Assembly (NCBI GenBank): GCA_963738575.1
Contig: CAVTWY010000002.1
Coordinates: 992,001 to 1,056,000 of the forward strand
Direction of reading: 5' to 3'
DNA: 64,000 bases
Source: CAVTWY01 sp963738575
GTDB lineage: Bacteria > Pseudomonadota > Gammaproteobacteria > Burkholderiales > Burkholderiaceae_C
Numbering within the stretch: the first letter of the stretch is position 1; every line of letters starts with the position of its first letter. The position numbers and the translations under genes are program-made. Below the pieces are notes generated by a model. That model worked only from the letters and a program-made list of their open reading frames with translations. It had not been told where the DNA came from and made no database searches. Below are positions 10,576 to 19,941 of the stretch, piece after piece.

Positions 10576-11312
10576 CGCAGCCCATGAGCGAGCGCATCAT
10601 CCTTTGCATGAAGTGGGGCACCAAGTACGGGCCCGAGTACGTCAACCGGTTGCATGGCATGGTCAAGCGACACCTGCGTGGTGCGTTTCGCTTCGTCTGC
10701 CTAACCGACGACAAAAACGGCCTGCACCCAAACATCACATGCCTGCCCATCCCCATGCTGCAACTACCCGATGGCAGCCCCGAGCGCGGTTGGAAAAAGC
10801 TCACCACCTTTGCCGCCAACCTGCACGGCCTGCGAGGCACCGCCTTGTTCTTGGATGTGGACGTGGTGATCGTTGACGACATCACGCCGTTTTTCGAGGC
10901 ACCGGGTTCGTTCTTGATCATCCACGATTGGAAGCGGCCATGGCGTGTGACCGGCAATTCATCGGTCTACCGGTTCGAGCTCGGTGCGCACCCCGACGTG
11001 CTCGAAGGCTTTGTTCGTGATGACGCTCGTGTACGCGCCAAGTTTCGAAACGAACAAGCGTACTTGTCGGACGTGATGCATCAGCAAGGCAAGCTCACCT
11101 ACTGGCCAGCGGACTGGTGCTGCAGCTTCAAGTACCACTGCATTCCACGCTGGCCGCTCAACTACTGGCAAGCACCGAGCATCCCTGCACGCACCAAGAT
11201 TGTGATCTTCCACGGCGAGGTGAACCCGCCCGACGCACTGGTGGGGCAACGCAACCGGGCCTGGCGCCGCATGCGTCCGGCGCCGTGGATCGCCGACCAC
11301 TGGGTCGAATAG
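10572..11312 (+). CDS. Glycosyltransferase-like protein coupled to lapB
   Basis: 246 residues, no signal peptide. It looks like a nucleotide-diphospho-sugar transferase fold: an N-terminal strand ERIILCMKWGTKYG, and a DxD-type metal/nucleotide site ALFLDVDVVIVDDI near residue 90. A C-terminal His motif (IVIFHGEVNPPDA) resembles the metal-binding HxG end of glycosyltransferase family 8. The acceptor and donor sugars are unknown. ATGA overlap with lapB implies translational coupling, which suggests a role in LPS or another envelope glycan. A second in-frame ATG lies at residue 5. Confidence 0.7.
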   Translation: MTQPMSERIILCMKWGTKYGPEYVNRLHGMVKRHLRGAFRFVCLTDDKNGLHPNITCLPIPMLQLPDGSPERGWKKLTTFAANLHGLRGTALFLDVDVVIVDDITPFFEAPGSFLIIHDWKRPWRVTGNSSVYRFELGAHPDVLEGFVRDDARVRAKFRNEQAYLSDVMHQQGKLTYWPADWCCSFKYHCIPRWPLNYWQAPSIPARTKIVIFHGEVNPPDALVGQRNRAWRRMRPAPWIADHWVE

Positions 11313-11323
11313 CGAGTCTGCCG

Positions 11324-12550
11324 CTAAGCTGACACGTTCAAGGGCACTTCAGGTCGTCGTTTGCTGCGACGCTCCCAGCCAAAGAACTGCGCAACTTCCT
11401 CGCGCCGTTGCAGCGTGTCGGCTTCGCCCAGCAACATGAGTGACTTGGTAAACACCGACTCAAACAACAAATAGCTCGCCAACGCGGCGCCGCGCACGTC
11501 GGGGCCATTGCCCTCCACACCCACGCCACGAAGCAGCGCCCGCACGGGTGTGGGCAGGGCATGCACATGACGAGCCGCCAAATCATCGAGCCGCTGGCTC
11601 GGCGCAATCACCAACGTTTGAATCGGGCGCAACGGCGTGTTGGCGCGCGCCTCGGGTGGCAACAAGCGCAGGGTTTGATTGATTCGCGACAAGCGTTCGA
11701 CGTCGGTGGCCAAACCGTCCAAAAAAATACTGGACAGTGCATGACCCCCAATTTGCGCCAAATTGGGGGCCTGGGGGTCCGCTGTTCTTCGCAGTGAGGG
11801 TTCTTGCATGCGCCCGGCGCCAACGATCAAGATGCGCTCGGCGCCCAAATGCACGGCAGGTGAAATGGGCGCTGACTGACGCATCGACCCATCGCCAAAC
11901 CATTCTTGCTGCCCTTCAAACCGCAACGGCACTGCAGGAAATACGAATGGAATGGCCGACGACGCCATCAAGTGCTCAACCGTGATGGCGCTCTTCACGG
12001 CGATGCGGTGCTGCCGTGTCCACGGCACCACGGGGTCCAGCGTGTCAAAAAAGGTGACATGGTCACCGCTGCTGTAGCTGGACGCTGTGATGGCCAAGGC
12101 CTTCAAATGACCGTCACGCATCACGTCTTGCATGCGTGGCAAGTGCACCATCGATTGCAACAGCTCGCGCAGCGGCGCGTTGTCGAGCAACGAGTTGGCT
12201 TTGGCCTTTCGCCAGCGCGTAAAAGCCCACCCGGCGGTCAACATCGTCAGCCACTTGGCGCCCGTGCGAATCACACCGAACGAATCAGCGCGGTAAACCT
12301 GGTCGGCGTGAAACTCTTTCCAAACCCCTGCAATCTTGGCAACGGCCAAATCAAATTGGTCGGCATGGCTGGCCAAAGCGGCCGCGTTGATGGCACCGGC
12401 CGACGTGCCGACAATGACATGAAACGGGTTGGCACGCGGCGCGAGAAAATCGCGCCGAATGCGGGCCACGCCTTTGAGCACACCCACCTGGTAAGCCGCG
12501 CGGGCGCCACCGCCCGTCAACACAAGCGCCGTGACAGGCGGCCGCGTCAT
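11324..12550 (-). CDS. Patatin-like phospholipase
   Basis: About 408 residues. The patatin Ser-Asp dyad hydrolase signature is complete. There is a glycine-rich oxyanion loop TGGGARAAYQVG at the N-terminus, a nucleophile elbow GTSAGAINA around residue 55, and a catalytic Asp in WFGDGSMRQ. No signal peptide is evident, so it is likely cytosolic or membrane-associated; its lipid substrate is unknown. The ATG at 12550 overlaps the dnaE stop by four bases (ATGA), so it is translationally coupled to the replicative polymerase. The frame runs further upstream inside dnaE, but that part has no family similarity. It converges on the glycosyltransferase-like gene with an 11-base gap. Confidence 0.88.
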   Translation of the reverse strand: MTRPPVTALVLTGGGARAAYQVGVLKGVARIRRDFLAPRANPFHVIVGTSAGAINAAALASHADQFDLAVAKIAGVWKEFHADQVYRADSFGVIRTGAKWLTMLTAGWAFTRWRKAKANSLLDNAPLRELLQSMVHLPRMQDVMRDGHLKALAITASSYSSGDHVTFFDTLDPVVPWTRQHRIAVKSAITVEHLMASSAIPFVFPAVPLRFEGQQEWFGDGSMRQSAPISPAVHLGAERILIVGAGRMQEPSLRRTADPQAPNLAQIGGHALSSIFLDGLATDVERLSRINQTLRLLPPEARANTPLRPIQTLVIAPSQRLDDLAARHVHALPTPVRALLRGVGVEGNGPDVRGAALASYLLFESVFTKSLMLLGEADTLQRREEVAQFFGWERRSKRRPEVPLNVSA

Positions 12551-15500
12551 GCGACTGCTGCTGCCTCGTCGTAAACGATGTTGACCTGCCCACTGTGAGC
12601 ATGGCGGCGCCAATGGGCCAGCGCGTCGTCGGTGGGCCAAAAGGCTGACTGCGCACCCAAATCCAACTGGGCGGTCACCAACTCCCGCTTCAACAGCAGC
12701 CTCACGGGCAACCCCGACGTGGACGTGGTCTCACCGTCAACCGTTGTGCGCCGACCAGGCCAGCGGGCCAACACATCAGCCACGGGTGGCGCCGCGCCAT
12801 TCACCGCCACTGCCAGGTACTTGCCAAACACCGCGCGCGCACCCGCCATGTCAAGGCAGCGCACGATGTTGATGCGAACCCCACCGCCGCCAAAGCGGTC
12901 GGCTTGCACGCGGCCTTGAATGACCACCACCTCGTCGTCGCGCAGCCAATCGCTGCACGCAAGAATGGTCTTGTCGTCGGCCACCGCTTCTAGCGCATCG
13001 GTCTTGTCGTCGAGCTTGAAGATCGCCACGCGGCCTCGCTGCCCGTTGATGATGCGCAGATCGCTCACCACGCCGGCCAACCACTGCGGCTCGCGTGATT
13101 CGATCACGTCGACCATGGGGCGTTTGAGAAAACGACGGACCTCAGTCTCAACCTGATCAAAAAGATGGCCTGACAGCAGCAGGCCAAGCGCCGTTTTTTC
13201 AAGCGACAAGCGCTCGCGAATGGACCAGGGCTCGGCCGCATGAAGTGCGGGCTCGATCGAACTGGCCGCGTGCGAGTTGTCAAAGTCGAACAACCCACTT
13301 TGATCGGCGTGGGTGGCTTGGGCATCAGCCCATTCAAGCGCAAGGCTCACGCTGGACAGCGAACATGCGCGGTCAGCGTGCAAGGCGTCAAAGGCACCCG
13401 CCTTGATCAAGGCTTCGACCACACGCTTGTTGACACGCTGGCGATCGATGCGTTTGCAAAAATCAAAAAGACTGCGAAACGGCTCGTCACCCGAGCCTTG
13501 CTCGTTGCGTCGCGCCGCAACAATGGCTTCGATGGCGCCCTGCCCTGTGCCTTTGATGGCACCCAGCCCGTAGCGGACTCGCTTGTTGCCCAGAGGCTCA
13601 AAGGCGTGGGTGCCCGTGTTGACATCGGGTGGATCAAACTGCACGCCCATCGCTTTGGCATCGGTCATCAGCGAGCGCAACTTGTCGGTGTCGTCCATCT
13701 CCACCGTCATGTTGGCAGCGTAAAACGCCTCGGGGTGGTGAACTTTGACCCACGCCGTGTGGTACGCCAGCAAAGAGTAAGCGGCAGCGTGGCTCTTGTT
13801 AAAACCGTAGCCCGCAAACTTTTCCATCAAGTCAAAAACCTCGTCGGCTTTTTTCTTGTCGATGCCTTGCTTGGCGGCGCCGTCGCGGAAAATCTGGCGG
13901 TGCTGCGCCATCTCTTCGGCCTTCTTCTTGCCCATGGCGCGGCGCAACAAATCGGCACCACCCAACGAATAGCCCCCCAGCACCTGCGCGGCCTGCATCA
14001 CTTGCTCTTGGTACACAAAGATACCGTAGGTTTCTTCCAGCACGGGGGCCAGCAACGGGTGCGGGTAGCTGACGGGTTCACGGCCGTGCTTGCGTGCGCA
14101 AAAGCTCGGGATGTTCTCCATCGGCCCGGGGCGGAACATGGCGTTCAGGGCAAACAAGTCTTCGACCCGGCTGGGGCGCGCGTCGCGCAACATGCCTTGC
14201 ATGCCACGCGATTCAAACTGAAACACCGCCTCGGTTCGACCCTCGGAAAACAACTTGTAAACCTGCGGATCGTCCAGCGGCACATCGTCGTAGCTGAAGC
14301 CCGCAAGCTCGGGGTGCCTTGACACGATCAAGTCTTTGGCGCGTTCCAAGATGGTTAGGGTGGCAAGCCCCAAGAAGTCGAACTTCACCAACCCAATGGC
14401 CTCGACGTCGTCCTTGTCAAACTGGCTGACGGCGTTTTCGCTGCCGGGCTGCTGGTAGAGCGGGCAAAAATCGGTGATCTTGCCGGGCGCTATCAACACG
14501 CCACCGGCGTGCATGCCCACGTTTCGAACGATGCCTTCGACGCGCACCGCCAAGCTCAAGAGCTCTGCCACGTCTTCATCGGCTTTTTCGCGCAGACCCA
14601 GCTCAGGCGCTTCTTTGCGCGCGTAAATCAAGCCGGGGTCTGGCTCGTCGGGCACGGGGGCGAGCGTGACCGTTTTGCCCGGCGGTGCGGGGATCAACTT
14701 GGCGATGGCATCCACCTGGCCATAGCTCATGCCAAGCACACGGCCCACGTCGCGCAGAGCCGCCTTGGCCGCCATGGTGCCAAACGTGACGATTTGGCTC
14801 ACGGCGTCGCGCCCGTACTTGTTCTTGACGTAATCAATGACGCGCTCGCGATTGCCCTGGCAAAAGTCGATGTCGAAGTCGGGCATTGACACGCGGTCGG
14901 GGTTCAAGAAGCGCTCAAACAGCAAGTTGTACTGCAGTGGGTCAAGGTCGGTGATGCGCAGTGCATAGGCGACCAACGACCCCGCACCCGAGCCCCGACC
15001 TGGCCCCACTGGGCAGCCGTTTTCGCGCGCCCAGCCGATAAAGTCAGCAACGATCAGAAAGTAGCCTGGGAAGCCCATCTTGACGATGGTGTCGAGCTCA
15101 AAAGCCAGGCGCGCGTCGTACGTGGCGCGCACCTTCTCTCTTGCGTCGGCATCGCGAAACCGATGCTGCAGCCGCGCCTGTAGCCCTTGCTGCGCCAGGT
15201 CTCTGAAGTACGCTTCAGCAGGTTCCCCGTTAGGGGTGGGGAAGTCGGGCAAGCGCGGGTTACCGATGTCGAGTGTGAGGTTGCAACGCTGCGCAATGGC
15301 CAGCGAATTGGCAATGGCACTGGGCACGTCGGCAAACAATGCCTCCATTTGCGCTTGTGACTTGAAGTACTGCTCGCGCGAAAACCGCTTGACGCGCCGT
15401 GGGTTGGCCAACGTCTCACCCTCGGCCACACAAACCCGCGCCTCGTGGGCTTCAAAGTCGTCGGGCGTCAGGTATTGCACGGGGTGGGTGGCCACCACGG

Positions 15501-16113
15501 GCAACTTCATGGCCGCCGCAAACTCGCAGGCTGCGTGCACATGGGCCTCGTTGCTCGGCAAGCCAGCACGTTGCAGTTCGACGTAGAAGCGCCCTTCAAA
15601 AGCCCTTGTCAACAGCCCCATCACGCTGCGGGCGCGTTCGTCGTCTTGGGCCAGCAGGGCTTGGCCCAGGGCACCCTGGTCAGCACCAGAAAGCGCCAAC
15701 AACCCGGGGCTGTACTCGTCCAACCATGACCACTTAACCCAAGCTTGTGAGCGCTGGGTGTTGGAGGTCCAGGTTCGTGCCAGCAGGTTGCACAAATGGA
15801 GGTAACCCTGGCTGTTTTGCACCAAAAGCAGCAATCGCGTGGCCTGCTTGTTGTCGCCGCCCACGTCGGTGGCACCGTCTCGCACCGTGTTGCCTTGCAA
15901 CGGCTCCATCCAGACGTCGGCGCCGATGATCGGCTTGACGCCCTTGCCCATGCAAGCGCGGTAGAACTTGACCGTGCCAAACAGGTTGCCCAGGTCGGTG
16001 ATGGCCAGCGCCCCCTGCGCGTCGGCGCGCGCCGCTTGTGCCGCGTCCTCGATTCGCAGCATGCCATCGACGACTGAATACTCACTGTGGGTGCGCAGGT
16101 GCACAAAAGCCAT
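12547..16113 (-). CDS. dnaE: DNA polymerase III subunit alpha
   Basis: About 1188 residues, the replicative polymerase. Order of domains: PHP domain at the N-terminus (FVHLRTHSEYSVVDGML), palm/fingers with PVGPGRGSGAGSLVAYAL, and the catalytic aspartates in MPDFDIDFCQGNRERVIDY. These are followed by the beta-binding region, helix-hairpin-helix segment (YGLGAIKGTGQGAIEAI) and a C-terminal OB fold (VVSDLRIINGQRGRVAIF). The frame extends 56 codons upstream of the ATG at 16113, but the family N-terminus starts MAFVHLRTHSEYS, which fixes the start. The frame is intact over 3.5 kb, in contrast to the broken genes elsewhere. It is divergent from the peptide-binding protein gene. Confidence 0.98.
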   Translation of the reverse strand: MAFVHLRTHSEYSVVDGMLRIEDAAQAARADAQGALAITDLGNLFGTVKFYRACMGKGVKPIIGADVWMEPLQGNTVRDGATDVGGDNKQATRLLLLVQNSQGYLHLCNLLARTWTSNTQRSQAWVKWSWLDEYSPGLLALSGADQGALGQALLAQDDERARSVMGLLTRAFEGRFYVELQRAGLPSNEAHVHAACEFAAAMKLPVVATHPVQYLTPDDFEAHEARVCVAEGETLANPRRVKRFSREQYFKSQAQMEALFADVPSAIANSLAIAQRCNLTLDIGNPRLPDFPTPNGEPAEAYFRDLAQQGLQARLQHRFRDADAREKVRATYDARLAFELDTIVKMGFPGYFLIVADFIGWARENGCPVGPGRGSGAGSLVAYALRITDLDPLQYNLLFERFLNPDRVSMPDFDIDFCQGNRERVIDYVKNKYGRDAVSQIVTFGTMAAKAALRDVGRVLGMSYGQVDAIAKLIPAPPGKTVTLAPVPDEPDPGLIYARKEAPELGLREKADEDVAELLSLAVRVEGIVRNVGMHAGGVLIAPGKITDFCPLYQQPGSENAVSQFDKDDVEAIGLVKFDFLGLATLTILERAKDLIVSRHPELAGFSYDDVPLDDPQVYKLFSEGRTEAVFQFESRGMQGMLRDARPSRVEDLFALNAMFRPGPMENIPSFCARKHGREPVSYPHPLLAPVLEETYGIFVYQEQVMQAAQVLGGYSLGGADLLRRAMGKKKAEEMAQHRQIFRDGAAKQGIDKKKADEVFDLMEKFAGYGFNKSHAAAYSLLAYHTAWVKVHHPEAFYAANMTVEMDDTDKLRSLMTDAKAMGVQFDPPDVNTGTHAFEPLGNKRVRYGLGAIKGTGQGAIEAIVAARRNEQGSGDEPFRSLFDFCKRIDRQRVNKRVVEALIKAGAFDALHADRACSLSSVSLALEWADAQATHADQSGLFDFDNSHAASSIEPALHAAEPWSIRERLSLEKTALGLLLSGHLFDQVETEVRRFLKRPMVDVIESREPQWLAGVVSDLRIINGQRGRVAIFKLDDKTDALEAVADDKTILACSDWLRDDEVVVIQGRVQADRFGGGGVRINIVRCLDMAGARAVFGKYLAVAVNGAAPPVADVLARWPGRRTTVDGETTSTSGLPVRLLLKRELVTAQLDLGAQSAFWPTDDALAHWRRHAHSGQVNIVYDEAAAVA

Positions 16114-16204
16114 GGCGTCATTGTAGGCAGGCCGTGTTTCCCCGATCACCCCCAGCGCGCAAAAAAGCCTAGGATCGAGCTCACTTTCAATCTTGGAGCT
16201 TTCC

Positions 16205-17782
16205 ATGAAGTTGTTGCGAATTCTTTCAACCTCGGCGTTGGTGGCGCTGGCACTGGCGGCGCCTTTGTCGCAGGCGGCCACGCTCCGATGGGCGGCTCAA
16301 AACGACATCCTGACGCTGGACCCCCACGCGCAAAACCACGCGACCACCAACGCCATCTTGATGCACTCGTACGAGGGCTTGACGCGTTACAACGCCAAAT
16401 ACGAGGTTGAACCCGGTTTGGCCACCAAATGGAGCTCCATCAGCACGACGCAGATTCGGTTCGAGCTGCGCAAAGGTGTCAAGTTTCACGATGGCAGCCC
16501 GTTTACCGCCGACGACGTGGTGTTTTCATTTGGTCGCATCAAACAGCCACAAGGCACGATGCAGATTTACGTGACGGGCGTCAGCGAAGTCAAAAAAATC
16601 GACGACCACACGGTTGATTTCATTTTGTCGGCACCCAACCCCATCTTGCTGCGCAACATCATTGACTTTCGCATGATGAGCAAAGCCTGGGCCGAAAAGA
16701 ACAAGAGCGTCAACACTCAAGACTACAAAGCCAAAGAAGACAACTACGCCTCGCGCAACGTGATGGGTACAGGCCCTTACAAAATCACGGCCTGGATGCC
16801 TGATCAGCGCATCAACATGACAATCAACAAAGACTGGTGGGACAAACACGCCGGCAACGTTGACGAAGTGGTCTACACCCCCATCAAGTCAGACCCTACT
16901 CGCGTGGCCGCTCTGATGTCGGGTGACGTGGACATGCTCACCGACATGCCCACTCAAGATGTGGCGCGCCTGCGCACCGATAGCAAGCTCAAAGTGTTGG
17001 ACGGCCCCGAAGTGCGCACCATTTTCTTTGCGCTCGACCAAGGCAGTGATGAGCTGAAGTATTCCAGCGTCAAAGGCAAAAACCCGTTCAAAGACCGGCG
17101 CGTGCGTGAGGCCCTGTCCATCGCCATCGACCGTGACGCCATCAAGCGCAGCACCATGCGCGGCTTGTCGATCCCGGCGTCGTCTATCGTGGCCCCTGGC
17201 GTCAACGGCAACACCCCAGAAGTTGACCCTGTACCCAAGGTCGACGCCGACCGCGCCAAGAAATTGCTGTCTGAAGCGGGCTACCCTGACGGCTTTGAGT
17301 TTCAACTCAATTGCCCCAACAACCGCTACGTGAACGACGAAGAAATTTGCCAGTCGGTGGCGTCGATGTGGGCCCGCATTGGCATCAAAGTTCGACTGGT
17401 GCCCGAAGGCATGGCCACCTTCATCGTCAAGGTTCAAAACTTTGACACGTCGGCCTACATGCTGGGCTGGGGCGTGGCCACTTACGATGCGCAGTACTCA
17501 CTGCAGTCGCTGGTGCGCACCAAAACCACCGGCGCTGATGGCAACTTCAACTTCGGCAAGGTGTCTGACGCCAAGCTCGATCAGCTGATCGACGCCATGA
17601 AAACCGAGACTGACGTCACCAAACGCAACGGCATGATTCGTGAAGCCCTGATGCGTGTGCGCGACGAGCACCTGGTGATCCCCATTCACCACCAGATGCG
17701 GCCCTGGGCGATGAAAGCGGGCGTGACCACCGTGCACCGCTCGGACGACCGCCCCGAGGCGCGCTTCACGTCGGTGAAGTGA
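16205..17782 (+). CDS. Peptide-type ABC transporter substrate-binding protein
   Basis: About 525 residues, periplasmic, solute-binding family 5 (DppA/OppA type). A signal peptide (MKLLRILSTSALVALALAAP, cleavage after SQA) precedes the mature ATLRWAAQNDILTLDPH. Family landmarks are PGLATKWSSIS, FELRKGVKFHDGSPFTADDV and AQYSLQSLVRTKT near the C-terminal lobe. The ATG at 16205 follows GGAG by seven bases; an upstream TTG at 16193 is less likely. No permease or ATPase genes are adjacent, so it is an orphan receptor whose partners are elsewhere. The ligand (peptides, glutathione, opines and others) cannot be read from the sequence. Confidence 0.88.
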   Translation: MKLLRILSTSALVALALAAPLSQAATLRWAAQNDILTLDPHAQNHATTNAILMHSYEGLTRYNAKYEVEPGLATKWSSISTTQIRFELRKGVKFHDGSPFTADDVVFSFGRIKQPQGTMQIYVTGVSEVKKIDDHTVDFILSAPNPILLRNIIDFRMMSKAWAEKNKSVNTQDYKAKEDNYASRNVMGTGPYKITAWMPDQRINMTINKDWWDKHAGNVDEVVYTPIKSDPTRVAALMSGDVDMLTDMPTQDVARLRTDSKLKVLDGPEVRTIFFALDQGSDELKYSSVKGKNPFKDRRVREALSIAIDRDAIKRSTMRGLSIPASSIVAPGVNGNTPEVDPVPKVDADRAKKLLSEAGYPDGFEFQLNCPNNRYVNDEEICQSVASMWARIGIKVRLVPEGMATFIVKVQNFDTSAYMLGWGVATYDAQYSLQSLVRTKTTGADGNFNFGKVSDAKLDQLIDAMKTETDVTKRNGMIREALMRVRDEHLVIPIHHQMRPWAMKAGVTTVHRSDDRPEARFTSVK

Positions 17783-17815
17783 ATCGGACAGCTGCGTGCT
17801 TCAGATGCCTGAAGA

Positions 17816-17873
17816 CCCCGACGGTGTGCGCCGTCGGGTTGAGAACAACCCCGACGACATGCGGCGTCGGGGG
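17816..17873. terminator. Two tandem stem-loops between convergent genes
   Basis: The first stem pairs 17817-17824 with 17831-17838 (CCGACGG-type arm); the second pairs 17849-17856 with 17865-17872 (CCCCGACG / CGTCGGGG). The two hairpins are near-copies of each other. They occupy most of the 92-base gap between the converging peptide-receptor and amidohydrolase genes. T-tracts are short or absent, so termination would be weak or protein-assisted. Confidence 0.5.
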
Positions 17874-17874
17874 T

Positions 17875-19119
17875 TCATGCTCGTGACGTCACCACACGAC
17901 CACCTTGCATCAGCAACGTCAGGTGCTGGGGTAACGCGGCCATCAGCCCGATATCTTGTGTTGGATCACCATCCATCACGATCAGATCGGCAAATGCGCC
18001 TTTTTTGATGCTGCCGATGTGGGCCTCTTGGCCCATCATCCGCGCCGCAATCGACGTGGCACTTTGCAGCTGTTCAACCGGCGTCATCACCTCGGCTCGC
18101 AACAAGAATTCGCCCAGTTGGAGGTCGTGCATCGAGCCCAACAGGTCGGTCCCGTAAACCACGGGCACGCCAGCTTGCTTGGCCAACCGCAACGACGTGA
18201 TGCCACCCACAGTTACGCGGGCCAGTTTGTCCATCATTTCATCTGACCAGCCAGGCTGGCGGCCCGAGGCATTGAACGCAGCGTAGGTTGACAACGTCGG
18301 CACCAAGTAAGCGCCGTGCGACTTCATGATGTTGACGGTTGCCTCGTCGATCAAATTGCCATGCTCAATCGAGCGCACACCAGCCTGCACTGCCCTCGTC
18401 ACCGCCCGGGGCGAATAGGCATGCGCCATGGCGTACACGTTGGCAGCTTCGGCCTCTTCGCACGCGGCGCGCAACTCGTCCATGGAATATTGTGTGCCGT
18501 CCAACGGGTCATTGGGGCTGGACACACCACCACCGGCCATGATCTTGATCTGGTTGGCGCCCGTGCGGATCTGCTCGCGCGCTTGGCGGCGAACCTCGTC
18601 CACCCCATCGGCAATTGCACCGATGAGGCCCAGACCCGCACAACTGCAAAAGTAGTCGCGGCTGCGCACGCTGCGCGGGCGCATGTCGGCGTGACCACCC
18701 GTTTGCGACAATGGAAACCCAGCAATGAAGAGCCGTGGCCCTTCAAACAAGCCTTTGGCCACCGCTTCTTGCAGGCCGAAGTCAGCCCCGGCGGCGTCAC
18801 GCACCGAGGTGAAGCCTCGCATCAGCATGGCATGCATGATGCCGGCACTATGGGCCACCACCAGCGACGGCGCTTGAAGTGCCAACCCCACCAGATCGTT
18901 GGATGACGCCGTGACGTGCACGTGCGCATCAATCAGGCCGGGCAAGGTCACCCGTCCTGCGGCGTCTATAACTCTGCGGCCCTCGGCGGGCACCGCTTGC
19001 GTCGTAACGTCCACGATGCGGGCGCCATCGATCAAGATTTGGGTGTTGGGCTGCAGCGTGCCGCGAATGCTGTCAAACAACCGGGCGTTGCGGACGAGTA
19101 TCGATTGAGTTTGGTTCAT
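17875..19119 (-). CDS. Metal-dependent amidohydrolase (prolidase-like)
   Basis: 414 residues. Amidohydrolase superfamily TIM barrel with metal ligands in order: HxH in GLIDAHVHVTAS, a probable carboxylated Lys in QIKIMAGGGVSS, His in AMAHAYSP and SIEHGNLI, and the catalytic Asp in VVYGTDLLG. The small beta domain closes around both ends (ILIDGARIVDVT and ADLIVMDGDPTQD). The closest family I recognise is the Xaa-Pro dipeptidase/imidazolonepropionase-like group; the true substrate is uncertain. No export signal is seen. DUF599 follows upstream on the same strand with a 31-base gap. Confidence 0.82.
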   Translation of the reverse strand: MNQTQSILVRNARLFDSIRGTLQPNTQILIDGARIVDVTTQAVPAEGRRVIDAAGRVTLPGLIDAHVHVTASSNDLVGLALQAPSLVVAHSAGIMHAMLMRGFTSVRDAAGADFGLQEAVAKGLFEGPRLFIAGFPLSQTGGHADMRPRSVRSRDYFCSCAGLGLIGAIADGVDEVRRQAREQIRTGANQIKIMAGGGVSSPNDPLDGTQYSMDELRAACEEAEAANVYAMAHAYSPRAVTRAVQAGVRSIEHGNLIDEATVNIMKSHGAYLVPTLSTYAAFNASGRQPGWSDEMMDKLARVTVGGITSLRLAKQAGVPVVYGTDLLGSMHDLQLGEFLLRAEVMTPVEQLQSATSIAARMMGQEAHIGSIKKGAFADLIVMDGDPTQDIGLMAALPQHLTLLMQGGRVVTSRA

Positions 19120-19150
19120 CGTCGCTCCATCGGGCGAAACACCGCGCGGT

Positions 19151-19861
19151 TCAATGGTCCAGCATGGCCAGAGCCTGAGAACGAAATTCGCGGTGGTACA
19201 GAATACAAATCACCAACGTGGTGGACACGGCAAAGGCGATCGGCGCGAGAAACCATGCAACCGCAGCAAACCCCATGTAATACGCGCGCAAACCATCATT
19301 GAACGATTCCGCCGCGAGCCCAATCACACCTGCAGTGCGCCGGGCAAAGTCGGCGCGCGCCACCTCACCTTGTTCGTCAAACCGCTCGGGCATGGGGGCA
19401 GACGCAAGAATTTGCACCCCAAAGTTGTACTGCCGCAGGCTCCATGTAAACCTGAAGAATGCGTAGACAAACACACCGGCCAACAGCAGCACCTTGAGGT
19501 CAAACACCAAGGTGGTGGTGCGCGCGGCAAAGGGTAGTTCACGCACCACCGCGCTGGCTTGTTCTGTGGTGCCGATCAGGGCCAACAAGCCCCCGACGAT
19601 CAGGATGGTCGTTGACGCAAAGAAACTGGGGCTTGACGTTAAATTTTGGATGACGATGGCGTCAAAAACACGGGGTTCACGGTAGGTGGCCTCGATCATC
19701 CAACGTTCGCGGATGCGGTTGCTAGACGCCAGCAAAGAAGGCTTGTTCTGGCTGTGGCGCCTTGCAAATAAAGCGTAACTGATCCACGCGACAAAAAACC
19801 AACCCACCGCAAGCCAATCGGCCAACGGCAACAACTGCAAAACTTGAGGAAGCTTGTTCAC
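19151..19861 (-). CDS. DUF599 membrane protein
   Basis: 236 residues with four predicted membrane segments: LADWLAVGWFFVAWISYALF, ILIVGGLLALIG, VLLLAGVFVYAFFRF and FLAPIAFAVSTTLVICIL. The pattern SPSFFASTTILIVGGL and RQYNFGVQILASAP match the DUF599 family, of unknown function. It reads towards the amidohydrolase and lies downstream of pirin on the same strand with an 80-base gap. Nothing indicates a specific role. Confidence 0.78.
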   Translation of the reverse strand: MNKLPQVLQLLPLADWLAVGWFFVAWISYALFARRHSQNKPSLLASSNRIRERWMIEATYREPRVFDAIVIQNLTSSPSFFASTTILIVGGLLALIGTTEQASAVVRELPFAARTTTLVFDLKVLLLAGVFVYAFFRFTWSLRQYNFGVQILASAPMPERFDEQGEVARADFARRTAGVIGLAAESFNDGLRAYYMGFAAVAWFLAPIAFAVSTTLVICILYHREFRSQALAMLDH

Positions 19862-19941
19862 ACCCCGATTTTACGCGGGCCTGGTCGGCTACTTGCGCAT
19901 TGACTGGTCACCGAGGAGCTGGCAGCTGGGACCCAGCTTCG

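Noticed and set aside
13240..14322. A 360-codon open frame antisense to dnaE
   Set aside because: It has no recognisable domain, and its length follows from the codon bias of dnaE on the other strand.
12547..16281. A longer dnaE beginning at 16281
   Set aside because: The extra 56 codons have no similarity and overlap the divergent promoter region; the PHP domain begins at the ATG at 16113.
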